From Bacteroidota bacterium (GTDB taxonomy: Bacteria > Bacteroidota > Bacteroidia > UBA7662 > CANHCV01), in assembly GCA_027488715.1 (NCBI GenBank), contig JAIYBD010000107.1, positions 1-7,736 of the forward strand: a stretch of DNA of 7,736 nt. Direction: 5' to 3'. The number at the start of each line of letters is the position of its first letter. Position 1 is the stretch's first letter. A program made the translations under genes and the position numbers. The notes below the pieces were generated by a model. That model was not told the origin of the DNA. It saw nothing but the letters and a program-made list of their open reading frames with translations, and did no database searches. Positions 1-7,069 of this stretch are shown here, in pieces.

Positions 1-492
1 GAAATCAAGGGAATCGAAGGGCCCATGGCCTACGCCCATCCCATCTTCAAAAATGCTATTCCTCAAATTGATGTTTTTTCCGACGACGATTATACCAAGG
101 AAGAACTGAAAATGATGCGAGAAACGCAGAAAATCATGGGAAGCACCCAAATCCAAGTAACGGCCACAACCGTTCGCATTCCTGTAATGGGCGGCCACTC
201 CGAGTCGGTCAACATCAGCTTGGAACATCCCTGCACGGTGGCCGATTTACGCACTTGGATGTCGGAAATGCCGGGTATCGTGGTTATGGACGACCCCTCC
301 AACCAAATTTATCCGATGCCGTTGAATGCGCACGAACGCGATGAAGTATTTGTGGGCCGAGTGCGCATCGATCGATCTTTCCCAAACAGTTTCAACCTTT
401 GGATTGTGAGCGATAACCTTCGCAAAGGAGCAGCTACCAATGCCATCCAAATTGCCGAAACCCTGTTGAAAAACGGAATGTTGCCCGCGTGA
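1..492 (+). CDS. asd: Aspartate-semialdehyde dehydrogenase, C-terminal half (5' end outside window)
   Basis: Makes L-aspartate 4-semialdehyde from aspartyl phosphate with NADPH, the branch point to lysine/diaminopimelate, methionine and threonine; cytosolic. The frame is open from base 1, so the gene begins upstream; about 163 C-terminal residues are present out of roughly 330 usual for the family. The first Met (base 25) is internal, not a start. Visible family marks are the GGHSES segment with the catalytic His (codon 196-198), the conserved substrate-domain segment around EHPC, and the C-terminal stretch VGRVRIDRSFPN through DNLRKGAATNAIQ, typical of this enzyme. The catalytic Cys lies upstream of the window. 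The stop TGA at 490-492 overlaps the start of scpA. No truncation or frameshift is seen. Identification is by recognised sequence and is secure. Confidence 0.95.
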   Translation, partial: EIKGIEGPMAYAHPIFKNAIPQIDVFSDDDYTKEELKMMRETQKIMGSTQIQVTATTVRIPVMGGHSESVNISLEHPCTVADLRTWMSEMPGIVVMDDPSNQIYPMPLNAHERDEVFVGRVRIDRSFPNSFNLWIVSDNLRKGAATNAIQIAETLLKNGMLPA

Positions 493-1229
493 GCTACGAA
501 ATTAAACTTCCCCAATTCGAGGGTCCGTTCGACCTTTTGCTTTTCTTCATTGAAAGGGACGAATTGGATATTTACGACATTCCTATTTCTCACATCACCA
601 ACGAATTTCTGGAGTTTCTTAAGACCTTGGAGGAACTCAATCTAGAAGTGGCCAGTGAATTCATTTTGGTCGCTAGCACGCTCATGCGCATCAAGGCTAA
701 AATGCTACTACCGCGTGCCGACCTCGATGAAACAGGCGCAGAAATCGATCCCAGAAAAGATTTGGTAGATCGACTCATCGCGTACAAAAAATTCAAAGAA
801 GCCAGTTTGCAATTGGGAGAATTGGAAGCTCAGCAAATCCTCATGCATCCCCGAGGGAATGTGGAACAGGAATGGAAATCGTTCAAGGAAGGCAATAAAG
901 TACAAGAAGAATTGAGTCAGATTGATTTGTATAAACTGCTCAAAGCTTTTCGTGGCGTGATGGATAAGCATTTCCAAGAAGTGAATAAACCCAAACACAC
1001 CATCACCCTTTACCCCTACTCCATCGACGAAAAAAAGGAACAACTTCTAAGTCAGTTAAAAAAGAAAAAGAAGATTGATTTCCTATCGGTTTTAAAGCAA
1101 TCCAAAGAAAAGATGGAAGCCATTTTCAATTTTCTAGCCATCCTCGATTTGGTGCAACAGCAGAAAATTACCTTGGTCTTCGGAGAAGGATTTAATCAGT
1201 TTTGGCTGACAGCCAAAGAAGAAGCATAA
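489..1229 (+). CDS. scpA: Segregation and condensation protein A (kleisin)
   Basis: ScpA is the kleisin that bridges the SMC ATPase heads and binds ScpB in the bacterial condensin complex, acting on the nucleoid in chromosome compaction and segregation. The 246-residue product has the usual family length. The N-terminal kleisin domain opens with FEGPFDLLLFFIERDELDI and continues to IPISHITNEFLEF, the SMC-neck-binding part. The middle is charged and helical. The C-terminal winged-helix segment (about residues 195-243) contains FLSVLKQSKEKMEAIFNFLAI followed by LDLVQQQKITLVFGEG, as expected for contact with the other SMC head. The start is GTG at 489, giving a four-base GTGA overlap with asd, so translational coupling is likely. 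scpB is not adjacent. A strong terminator follows directly after the stop. Confidence 0.95.
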   Translation: MSYEIKLPQFEGPFDLLLFFIERDELDIYDIPISHITNEFLEFLKTLEELNLEVASEFILVASTLMRIKAKMLLPRADLDETGAEIDPRKDLVDRLIAYKKFKEASLQLGELEAQQILMHPRGNVEQEWKSFKEGNKVQEELSQIDLYKLLKAFRGVMDKHFQEVNKPKHTITLYPYSIDEKKEQLLSQLKKKKKIDFLSVLKQSKEKMEAIFNFLAILDLVQQQKITLVFGEGFNQFWLTAKEEA

Positions 1230-1257
1230 AAAAACCCCGCCGATTGGCGGGGTTTTT
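1230..1257. terminator. Bidirectional intrinsic terminator between scpA and the M13 peptidase gene
   Basis: A perfect 12-base inverted repeat: AAAAACCCCGCC (1230-1241), loop GATT, GGCGGGGTTTTT (1246-1257). The GC-rich core is flanked by an A run on the left and a T run on the right, so the transcript of either strand ends in a hairpin plus U tract. It begins immediately after the scpA stop and ends 3 bases before the stop of the convergent peptidase gene. Confidence 0.95.
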
Positions 1258-1260
1258 CAT

Positions 1261-3273
1261 TTACCAAATCTTCAATAGATCGGCAGGTTGTTTCAACTTG
1301 AACGACTCGTAAAAGGGAGACATGTTCTTCAGTGTTCCTTTCACGCGGTAGGGACCGGGAGAATGGTAATCAGATAAAATCTGGTTACGAAGGCTTTCTT
1401 CCCGCTCGTTTCCTTTCCATACATTAGCAAAACTGAAGAAGAAACGCTGTTCGTGGGTCATGCCATCTACCAATTCATGTTCTCCTCCTTTGAGGTGCGA
1501 TTTCAATGCGGAAAAAGCGATGGACAAACCGCCCAAATCGGCAATGTTTTCACCCAACGTCATGGCTCCATTGATGTGCAATCCAGGAATGGGTTCATAC
1601 GAAGAATACTGATTTGCCAAGGCTTTTCCTTTTTCGGTAAACTTCTTGAAATCTTCGGGAGTCCACCAGTCGTTGCGGTTTCCATCTCCGTCGAATTTCG
1701 CACCCTGATCGTCGAAACCGTGGGTAAACTCGTGTCCGATTACCGCTCCAATTCCGCCGTAATTCAAGGCATCGTCGTAGGTAATGTGAAAGAAGGGAGG
1801 CTGCAAAATACCGGCGGGGAACACCACTTCGTTTCCGTTCGGATTGTAGTAGGCATTCACTTCGTGAGCGTTCATTCCCCATTCTTTTTTATCGACGGGT
1901 TGACCAATTTTCGATAACATATCTTTGATTTCAAATTGGCGAACTGAAGCTACAGAGAGCAAATAATCGTTCGGATTGATTTTTATGCTGCTAAGGTCTT
2001 TCCATTCATCGGGATACCCGATTTTGTAAGTGAACTTCGCCAATTTTTCGAGGGCTTTGGTTTTGGTGGTAGGGCTCATCCAATCCAATTGTTGGATGTG
2101 GGTTTTGTAAGCCGAGCGAAGGTCTTCCACCATGGTTTGGATGTATTTTTTCGATTCTTCGGGGAAGTATTTGGCCACGAATAATTTGCCCATGGGTTCT
2201 CCCAAATTGGCGTTAATGGCACGGATAGCTCGTTTTTTAGCGGGGCGCATACTGGGCTGGCCGTTCATCGTTTTTCCCCAGAATTCGAAATTCACTTTCT
2301 CCATTTCTGGCGACAAATAAGCTACGTTGTTGTGAATTTGTTGCCACATGGAATACGCTTTCCAGGTGTCTAAAGAAATTTTTGATAGTGCTTCCAACCC
2401 TTTCAAGAAAGAAGGTTGGTTGACCACCAAGGAATCGGTTTTAATTCCAAACGCGGCAGCGTGTTGAGCCAGTTGGAAAGAAGGAGCCAATTGAAAATAA
2501 TCGGCCATGGCCATTTTATTGTAAAGGGCATCGGGATCCCGCATATCGTTCATGCTCATGGAGATGCTGGCCATGCGGGTTTCAAGCTCAAGGATTTCCT
2601 TACCGGAGGCCTTTGCTGGAACAATACTTCCCGCAAACTTCAACATTTGGTTGATGTGATCCACGTATTTCTCGCGAATAGCTTTCATCTCGGGAGCCGG
2701 ATTGAGGTAGTAATCTTTTTCAGGAAGGGAGAGTCCGCCTTGGAAAACATACAAGCTATTTTTTGTTGCCTGATGATCATCGGCATTCACGTACATGCTG
2801 TATGGTGCTGGGGAAGTGAGTCCAGCTTTTTCGGCTTCTACCCAAGTTTGCAGCAATTCGGCAAAGGAATTGGCTTTCTGGTAGGATTGAAGGGTAGGCT
2901 GAAGAGCATTGAGTCCGTTTTTGGTACGCATTGATGAGTCGAGAGCTGCGCGATAAAAATCGTTTACCATTTGTTCAGCGGATCCAGCGGGGTGGTTGCT
3001 TTTCTTGCTGAGTTCCTCAAGGATGGATTCGATTCGGGCATTGTTATCTTCCATCAGCACCTCAAACGAACCCCAGGAGGATTGATCGTTGGGGATGGGA
3101 TTGTTTTTCAGCCACTTTCCTACGGCGTAGTGGTAGAAATCGTTTTCGATGTTTGCGGAGGAATCGATGTATTCGGAGGAGAATTTTTCGACTTTTTCGT
3201 TGGCCGCATTTTGGTTGGACTGGCAGCTAGCGAGGGCGGCCAATGCGGTTAGGGAGAACAGGATTTTCTTCAT
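1261..3273 (-). CDS. M13-family (neprilysin/PepO-like) zinc metallopeptidase, predicted lipoprotein
   Basis: A 670-residue zinc endopeptidase of the M13 family, which usually cleaves oligopeptides. Residues 1-16 form a lipoprotein signal (MKKILF, hydrophobic run, lipobox LASC) with Cys17 as the lipidation site, so it should be exported and membrane-attached, facing the periplasm or cell surface. Visible motifs in order are NAYYNP (473-478, substrate-binding strand), HEFTH (514-518, two zinc-binding His and the catalytic Glu), and ENIAD (575-579, third zinc ligand Glu plus Asp). The C-terminus ends in Trp, as is common in the family. The N-terminal M13 domain is complete, with the expected NDFYHYAVGKWL opening. 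An in-frame TTG six codons upstream (3291) is rejected as the start because it lies inside the -7 promoter box. Single gene, convergent with scpA. Substrate unknown. Confidence 0.93.
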   Translation of the reverse strand: MKKILFSLTALAALASCQSNQNAANEKVEKFSSEYIDSSANIENDFYHYAVGKWLKNNPIPNDQSSWGSFEVLMEDNNARIESILEELSKKSNHPAGSAEQMVNDFYRAALDSSMRTKNGLNALQPTLQSYQKANSFAELLQTWVEAEKAGLTSPAPYSMYVNADDHQATKNSLYVFQGGLSLPEKDYYLNPAPEMKAIREKYVDHINQMLKFAGSIVPAKASGKEILELETRMASISMSMNDMRDPDALYNKMAMADYFQLAPSFQLAQHAAAFGIKTDSLVVNQPSFLKGLEALSKISLDTWKAYSMWQQIHNNVAYLSPEMEKVNFEFWGKTMNGQPSMRPAKKRAIRAINANLGEPMGKLFVAKYFPEESKKYIQTMVEDLRSAYKTHIQQLDWMSPTTKTKALEKLAKFTYKIGYPDEWKDLSSIKINPNDYLLSVASVRQFEIKDMLSKIGQPVDKKEWGMNAHEVNAYYNPNGNEVVFPAGILQPPFFHITYDDALNYGGIGAVIGHEFTHGFDDQGAKFDGDGNRNDWWTPEDFKKFTEKGKALANQYSSYEPIPGLHINGAMTLGENIADLGGLSIAFSALKSHLKGGEHELVDGMTHEQRFFFSFANVWKGNEREESLRNQILSDYHSPGPYRVKGTLKNMSPFYESFKLKQPADLLKIW

Positions 3274-3288
3274 GTTGGGTTGTTTGTT

Positions 3289-3296
3289 CAAAGTTA
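3289..3296 (-). promoter_or_regulatory. Bacteroidota-type -7 box of the M13 peptidase gene
   Basis: On the minus strand the octamer TAACTTTG matches the Bacteroidota -7 consensus TAnnTTTG exactly. It ends 15 bases before the ATG at 3273, implying a very short 5' leader of about 10 bases. No clear TTG -33 element is present; CTG about 20 bases upstream is the nearest candidate. The box covers the alternative TTG start and so supports ATG 3273. Confidence 0.6.
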
Positions 3297-3664
3297 AGAA
3301 TGGGTAAGGAATGCTTCAGCTTTTTTGAGTGATTTTTTGGGGAATAGGTTGATTTCTGCTTGAAAAACCTTTGAACTTACCGTTCATTCTCGTGACCAAA
3401 AATGATCAAACCAATGACTTGAATTCAAAATCAATCGAGGAAAATAAGCAACAACCATATCTAACATCCAACTTAACTTGGTCTTTACGGTTTCCCTCAT
3501 TCATCTTGTCAAAATATTCAAGACTTGCATTTCGTAGGATTGATTTTAAATGAACGTTAAAAAAGAAAAAAATGATTGAATAAAAATGGAAAACGTAAAT
3601 AAATGAGGATATTGCAACGTTCAAATCTCCAACTCAATCAATAACAAAAAAAACAAAAAACCTG
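3297..3664. other. AT-rich intergenic region between divergent peptidase and SIMPL genes
   Basis: About 370 bases without a convincing gene. Open frames of 60-72 codons exist on both strands, but they lack plausible starts, recognisable domains and coding-like composition. The region should hold the promoter of the SIMPL gene, but no exact TAnnTTTG box is seen within 120 bases of its start. An 8-base inverted repeat, TGAACGTT (3551-3558) and AACGTTCA (3616-3623), is the only structured element noticed; its arms are 57 bases apart. The last bases before 3665 are A-rich without a Shine-Dalgarno sequence. Confidence 0.5.
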
Positions 3665-4423
3665 ATGGAAAATCAAACATCAAACAAATCCTACGTTTTA
3701 GGAATTTCCCTATTGGTGGGCATGGCAACGCTTGGATATTTTATCTTCAAGGGGCTAAAAACTTTCAGTGATAAAGACCGCATTGTAACCGTAAAAGGAT
3801 TGGCTGAGTTGAACATCAATGCGAATTCTTCAACCATTTTCATTTCATATTCATTTTCAGGGGATGATTTAAAAGAGTTGAATCAACGAACTGAACAAAA
3901 AAAGAATGCCATTTTATCTTACTTATCGAGCATTGGCTTCTCAAAAAACGAAATTCAGGCTAATAGCATTGACATTGAAGACAAAGAGACCTACTACATT
4001 AACGAATGGCAGAATGGGAAACCAGTAAAAACAAAAATAGATCGATACCGAACCAATCAAACGTTGGTTATTGAAACAAATCAAGTCAAAACTACCGAAA
4101 ACAAAGCGGCACAAATCAAATTAGATTTAATCAGCAAAGGATTAACCTCGACCATAACTACCAATTACTCCTTCCCTGAATTAAACTCGGTAAAACCTAA
4201 ATTGATTGCAGAAAGTACAAAAAATGCGCGTGTGGCCGGTGAACAATTTGCCAACGATTCAAAAGCGAAATTGGGTAAAATAAAAACCGCATCTCAAGGT
4301 CAAATCACAATCGTCGGAAGATTTCAATATACCGAAGATGGAGGTGTTGACAATTCTGCACCAACCGAGCCATACCTACAAAAAGCTAGGGTAGTTAGCA
4401 CCATTGTCTTCTTTCTTGAATAA
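3665..4423 (+). CDS. SIMPL (DUF541/YggE-like) domain protein with N-terminal membrane anchor
   Basis: A 252-residue protein. Residues 1-9 are polar, about 10-30 form one hydrophobic segment (VLGISLLVGMATLGYFIF), and the rest is a single SIMPL domain outside the membrane. Family marks are RIVTVKGLAELNINANSSTIFISYSF at the domain start (residues about 39-64), a helix beginning LKELNQRTEQKKNAILSYL, the GFSKNEIQ turn, the second helix EQFANDSKAKLGKI, and the C-terminal strand ARVVSTIVFFLE. These proteins are found in the periplasm or anchored to the membrane; E. coli YggE has been linked to oxidative stress tolerance, but biochemical function is generally unknown. The N-terminal segment lacks a clear signal-peptidase site and is not a lipobox, so an uncleaved anchor is inferred. 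The ATG is the natural start. It has no operon partner: 133 bases separate it from the next gene. Confidence 0.85.
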   Translation: MENQTSNKSYVLGISLLVGMATLGYFIFKGLKTFSDKDRIVTVKGLAELNINANSSTIFISYSFSGDDLKELNQRTEQKKNAILSYLSSIGFSKNEIQANSIDIEDKETYYINEWQNGKPVKTKIDRYRTNQTLVIETNQVKTTENKAAQIKLDLISKGLTSTITTNYSFPELNSVKPKLIAESTKNARVAGEQFANDSKAKLGKIKTASQGQITIVGRFQYTEDGGVDNSAPTEPYLQKARVVSTIVFFLE

Positions 4424-4556
4424 TTTCTGTGTTGGATTGACGTAGTTTTTAAACAAAATAAATGGGAAATGTTGAACAAGTGAAGTAAAAGAAAGTCGCT
4501 TCCCGAAAATGTTGCAAATTTAGTTATCCATCATTCCTGCTATTTCCTCTTTGCTA

Positions 4557-4958
4557 ATGAAAAACCTCTACCTCGATATCGACGGAGTGATTCTTACTCG
4601 ACAGGGTAAACCCGCCCTGCATGCTGAGGAATTCATCGAGTACATCACGACCCACTTTCAGGTGTTTTGGTTAACCACCCATTGCAAAGGCAACCCCAAA
4701 ACGGCCGTTAAATACCTTACAAAGCATTTTGGCTCCCAAACTCTCGAAAACCTATCCAAGATTCAACCAACCGTTTGGGAAACACTCAAAACCGAGGCCA
4801 TCGATTTCCAATCCGATTTCTTTTGGCTGGAAGATCAGCCATTTTCTTCCGAAATCAAGATTTTAGAACTTCATTCCGCGCTTCCAAACCTTATTAACGT
4901 CGATCTTCAACACATCAATGAACTGCAACACTTGAAATTCAACCTGAAGAATGGATAA
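4557..4958 (+). CDS. Small HAD-like (haloacid dehalogenase superfamily) hydrolase
   Basis: A 133-residue protein with a minimal Rossmann-like HAD core and no room for a cap domain. Motif I is DIDGV (Asp7 nucleophile, Asp9 acid/base); motif II is probably Thr40/Thr41 in FWLTTHC; a motif III Lys is likely at residue 78 (LKTEAI); motif IV is probably LED (Glu92-Asp93) in FWLEDQPF. All catalytic positions therefore seem present and phosphohydrolase or phosphotransferase activity is plausible, but the substrate is unknown. It resembles small HAD proteins common in Bacteroidota, and possibly the HAD domain type found fused to RNA-repair proteins; that link is only a guess. ATG at 4557 is preferred over TTG at 4551, which would add only two residues. 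No operon partner is evident. Confidence 0.75.
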   Translation: MKNLYLDIDGVILTRQGKPALHAEEFIEYITTHFQVFWLTTHCKGNPKTAVKYLTKHFGSQTLENLSKIQPTVWETLKTEAIDFQSDFFWLEDQPFSSEIKILELHSALPNLINVDLQHINELQHLKFNLKNG

Positions 4959-4962
4959 ACAT

Positions 4963-5117
4963 TTACTCCCTCCAATCCAACATTGTTAATTCATCAAAAA
5001 CCAACATGCGAGCAGTAGCCATGGGGATGTGAAAATCTTCAGAAAATGTCATAAAAAAGCGAATTAATGATGGAAAAAATCGCAATTATCTGCTTTTCTC
5101 TCTAAATTTTTATTCAT
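4963..5117 (-). pseudogene. Possible gene relic or tiny ORFs on the minus strand
   Basis: Two short minus-strand reading frames lie end to end in the spacer. The first has ATG at 5117 with AAGG six bases ahead, encodes MNKNLERKADNCDFFHH and stops at 5064. The second, in another frame, is open through 4963 (ATG at 5052, 29 codons) and contains the protein-like stretch EDFHIPMATARMLVFDE and ends LDWRE. Together they could be the remains of one small gene interrupted by a frameshift, or two unrelated chance frames. I do not recognise the family. No terminator or promoter was found. Composition of the second frame looks more coding-like than its surroundings, but this is a visual judgement. Confidence 0.25.
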
Positions 5118-5136
5118 CACCTTAAATTACCTTTCC

Positions 5137-5153
5137 TTTTTTTTTTTTTTTTT
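5137..5153. repeat. Homopolymer tract of 17 T upstream of the SDR operon
   Basis: Seventeen consecutive T, ending 43 bases before the ATG of the first SDR gene and 22 bases before its putative -7 box, so its right end lies close to where the -33 element would sit. No GC-rich hairpin precedes it, so it is not an intrinsic terminator. Long homopolymers are prone to slippage and also to sequencing error. Confidence 0.9.
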
Positions 5154-5175
5154 CGCAATGGTTAAAATCAGATGA

Positions 5176-5183
5176 TGATTTTG
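5176..5183 (+). promoter_or_regulatory. Putative -7 box of the SDR operon
   Basis: TGATTTTG matches TAnnTTTG except at the second base and lies 13 bases before the ATG at 5197. The T17 tract ends 22 bases upstream, roughly at the -33 position, where no TTG is present. Weak support by pattern only. Confidence 0.35.
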
Positions 5184-5196
5184 TAACGAATTAACC

Positions 5197-6189
5197 ATGA
5201 AAATACTTATTACTGGCGCAGATGGCCTATTAGGAAATAATTTAGTTCGAGAGTGTCTTTCAAGAAATTATGAGGTGGGAGTTATGCTTTGGTCTGAAAA
5301 GGCTACATCACCAGGGTTAGATGGTTTGCCATTGCACCGTTTTTACGGTAATATTTTGGATGAGTCACAAGTTAGAAATGCGATTCAAGGATTTGATATT
5401 GTTTTTCATTTGGCAGCATCTACCCAAGTAAATCCACCTAAAGACAATAAAATAACGGAAGTTAATGTAATTGGAACCAAATATGTTATTCAGGCTTGTC
5501 TTGATTTTCAAGTGAAGCGATTAATTCATGTGGGTACGGCAAATTCTTTTTCACCGGGATCCATTGAACATCCGGGGACGGAAGAAAACGGGTATAGCGG
5601 ACAAACGTATGGATTGGATTATTTTGATTCCAAGTATGCAGCACAAAAATTAGTTTTAGAATCGGTTAAAAATCATTCTTTAAATGCCGTAGTAGTTAAT
5701 CCAACCTTCATGATTGGACCTTTCGATACAAAACCAAGTTCTGGGGCTCTTCTTTTATCATTGCATAAAAAACAAATACCTTTTTGCACTTCAGGGTCGA
5801 AATCGTATATCGCGGTGAAGGATGCTTGTGTTGCCATTTGCAATTCCATCGAATTGGGTCAGAGTGGGCAATGCTACATTTTAGGAACTGAAAATTATAG
5901 GTACAAAGAGTTTTTTCAATTGGTATCGTCTACACTTGGAATCTCAACACCCAATTTGGTACTCCCACCATTTTTGATCAAAAGTTATGGAAATTTCAAT
6001 TCATTTCTTTCAAAAATTACAGGGAAAACCCCGATCCTCTCCAAAGAAATGGCTAGGCTAGCATGTGAAAATCACTGTTATTCAGGTGAAAAGGCAAAGA
6101 AAGAACTAAATATGCCTCACACACCTCTTTCCATCGCAATAAAGGAAAGTCATCAATGGTTTGTAGAAAATGGTTACATCTCAAAATAA
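5197..6189 (+). CDS. NAD(P)-dependent epimerase/dehydratase-type extended SDR (dihydroflavonol-reductase-like)
   Basis: A 330-residue extended short-chain dehydrogenase/reductase, full length for the class. The N-terminal Rossmann fold opens with KILITGADGLLG (nucleotide-binding GxxGxxG at residues 7-13), followed by IVFHLAA (69-74), the Thr114/Ser117 region (HVGTANS), and the catalytic pair Tyr142-Lys146 in YFDSK. VNPTFMIGP (168-175) is the conserved strand after the active site. The C-terminal 150 residues form the variable substrate domain. Overall it most resembles dihydroflavonol-4-reductase/3-beta-hydroxysteroid dehydrogenase-like members, which reduce ketones or oxidise alcohols on varied substrates; the true substrate cannot be read here. 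ATG 5197 is the only sensible start, directly ahead of the first beta strand. It is followed after nine bases by a classical SDR gene, so the two are probably co-transcribed and act in one pathway. Confidence 0.88.
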   Translation: MKILITGADGLLGNNLVRECLSRNYEVGVMLWSEKATSPGLDGLPLHRFYGNILDESQVRNAIQGFDIVFHLAASTQVNPPKDNKITEVNVIGTKYVIQACLDFQVKRLIHVGTANSFSPGSIEHPGTEENGYSGQTYGLDYFDSKYAAQKLVLESVKNHSLNAVVVNPTFMIGPFDTKPSSGALLLSLHKKQIPFCTSGSKSYIAVKDACVAICNSIELGQSGQCYILGTENYRYKEFFQLVSSTLGISTPNLVLPPFLIKSYGNFNSFLSKITGKTPILSKEMARLACENHCYSGEKAKKELNMPHTPLSIAIKESHQWFVENGYISK

Positions 6190-6198
6190 TAAACTCAA

Positions 6199-7002
6199 AT
6201 GTTTCAAGATAAAGTCGTTGTAATTACGGGATCAACGCAAGGCATTGGGCTAAAAACTGCTGAATTACTCGGAAAACGAGGCGCTAAATTGGTCATCAAT
6301 TCCAGATCTCCACAAAAAGTAGATAAAGCAGTTTCATTTTTGAAGCAATTTACAAGTGAAGTAATTGGAATATCTGGAGATGTAAGCGACGCTCGTTTTT
6401 GCGATGAATTGAAGGAGACAACCGTTCAAAAATTTGGAAAAATTGATATTTTGATCAATAATGCGGGTGTAGCCTCAAGTGGACTGGTTTCAGAATTGCA
6501 TTCTGCTGCATTTGAAAAAATTGTTCAAATTAATTTTTTAGGAAGTGTTCACCCAACCTTGGCCTTACTTCCAGAAATAACCCAACAAAAAGGAGACATC
6601 ATCTTCATTTCTTCCATTGCTGGGATTTTAGGTTTACCTGGATATTCTGCCTATTCTGCAACAAAAAGAGCTATTGTGAGTTTTGCTGAAAGTTTAAAAA
6701 TAGAATTATCGGATACGGGTGTTTTCGTTGGTATTAACTATCCTGGATTTACAGAAAACGATGTTCAAAAAACAATTCTCAATGCAAAAGGCGAAGAGGA
6801 AATTTTGAAAAAAAGAGACGGAATAAAAGCAACAAGCCAAGAAAAAACGGCCTTAGAAATCATTAATCAGATTGAAAAAAGGAGATTTCGGGCATATTCA
6901 AGCATTTCAGGGAAATTCATACAACTGCTTGTTCGTTTTTTCCCTAAATTAACCATCACTATTCTTTCAAAACTGCGAAAACGCATGGAGAGCATGCAAT
7001 AA
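6199..7002 (+). CDS. Classical short-chain dehydrogenase/reductase
   Basis: A 267-residue classical SDR with all key residues: TGSTQGIG (10-17) for the cofactor, Asp61 for the adenine, NNAG (87-90), Asn112, Ser138/139 in ISSIAG, and the catalytic YSATK (Tyr152, Lys156), then YPGF (181-184). Basic NSR at 34-36 after the second strand suggests NADP(H). After the catalytic core comes a C-terminal extension, with a basic and hydrophobic tail (about 237-264: FIQLLVRFFPKLTITIL then KLRKRM) that could bind the membrane. That layout recalls 3-ketodihydrosphingosine reductase-like SDRs, which would fit a sphingolipid-making Bacteroidota, but this is inference from general resemblance. Second gene of the SDR operon, nine bases after the first, with an A-rich untypical ribosome site. 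A lone hairpin lies 40 bases downstream. Confidence 0.9.
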   Translation: MFQDKVVVITGSTQGIGLKTAELLGKRGAKLVINSRSPQKVDKAVSFLKQFTSEVIGISGDVSDARFCDELKETTVQKFGKIDILINNAGVASSGLVSELHSAAFEKIVQINFLGSVHPTLALLPEITQQKGDIIFISSIAGILGLPGYSAYSATKRAIVSFAESLKIELSDTGVFVGINYPGFTENDVQKTILNAKGEEEILKKRDGIKATSQEKTALEIINQIEKRRFRAYSSISGKFIQLLVRFFPKLTITILSKLRKRMESMQ

Positions 7003-7042
7003 ACCCAAAGGAATTGGTTAGTCGGGCACAACAAAGAGAAAT

Positions 7043-7068
7043 CGTTGAAATAGTGCGCTATTTCAACG
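7043..7068. terminator. Hairpin between the convergent SDR and GIY-YIG genes
   Basis: A perfect 11-base inverted repeat: CGTTGAAATAG (7043-7053), loop TGCG, CTATTTCAACG (7058-7068). It starts 40 bases after the SDR stop and lies one base beyond the GIY-YIG stop on the other strand. No long T run follows on either side (ATTTCTCTTT on the minus strand), so it is a weak terminator candidate or an mRNA 3'-end stabiliser shared by both genes. Confidence 0.55.
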
Positions 7069-7069
7069 T

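Noticed and set aside
1453..3252. Several plus-strand frames of 62-172 codons and a 95-codon minus frame inside the M13 gene
   Set aside because: They are shadows of the complete, motif-bearing peptidase gene.
3371..3624. Reading frames of 60 (+) and 72 (-) codons in the peptidase-SIMPL gap
   Set aside because: No recognisable domain, the plus frame starts with TTG, no ribosome site, and the two frames overlap each other in AT-rich DNA.
5137..5153. T17 tract as the U run of a terminator for the HAD gene
   Set aside because: No stem-loop precedes it and it is about 180 bases past the HAD stop.
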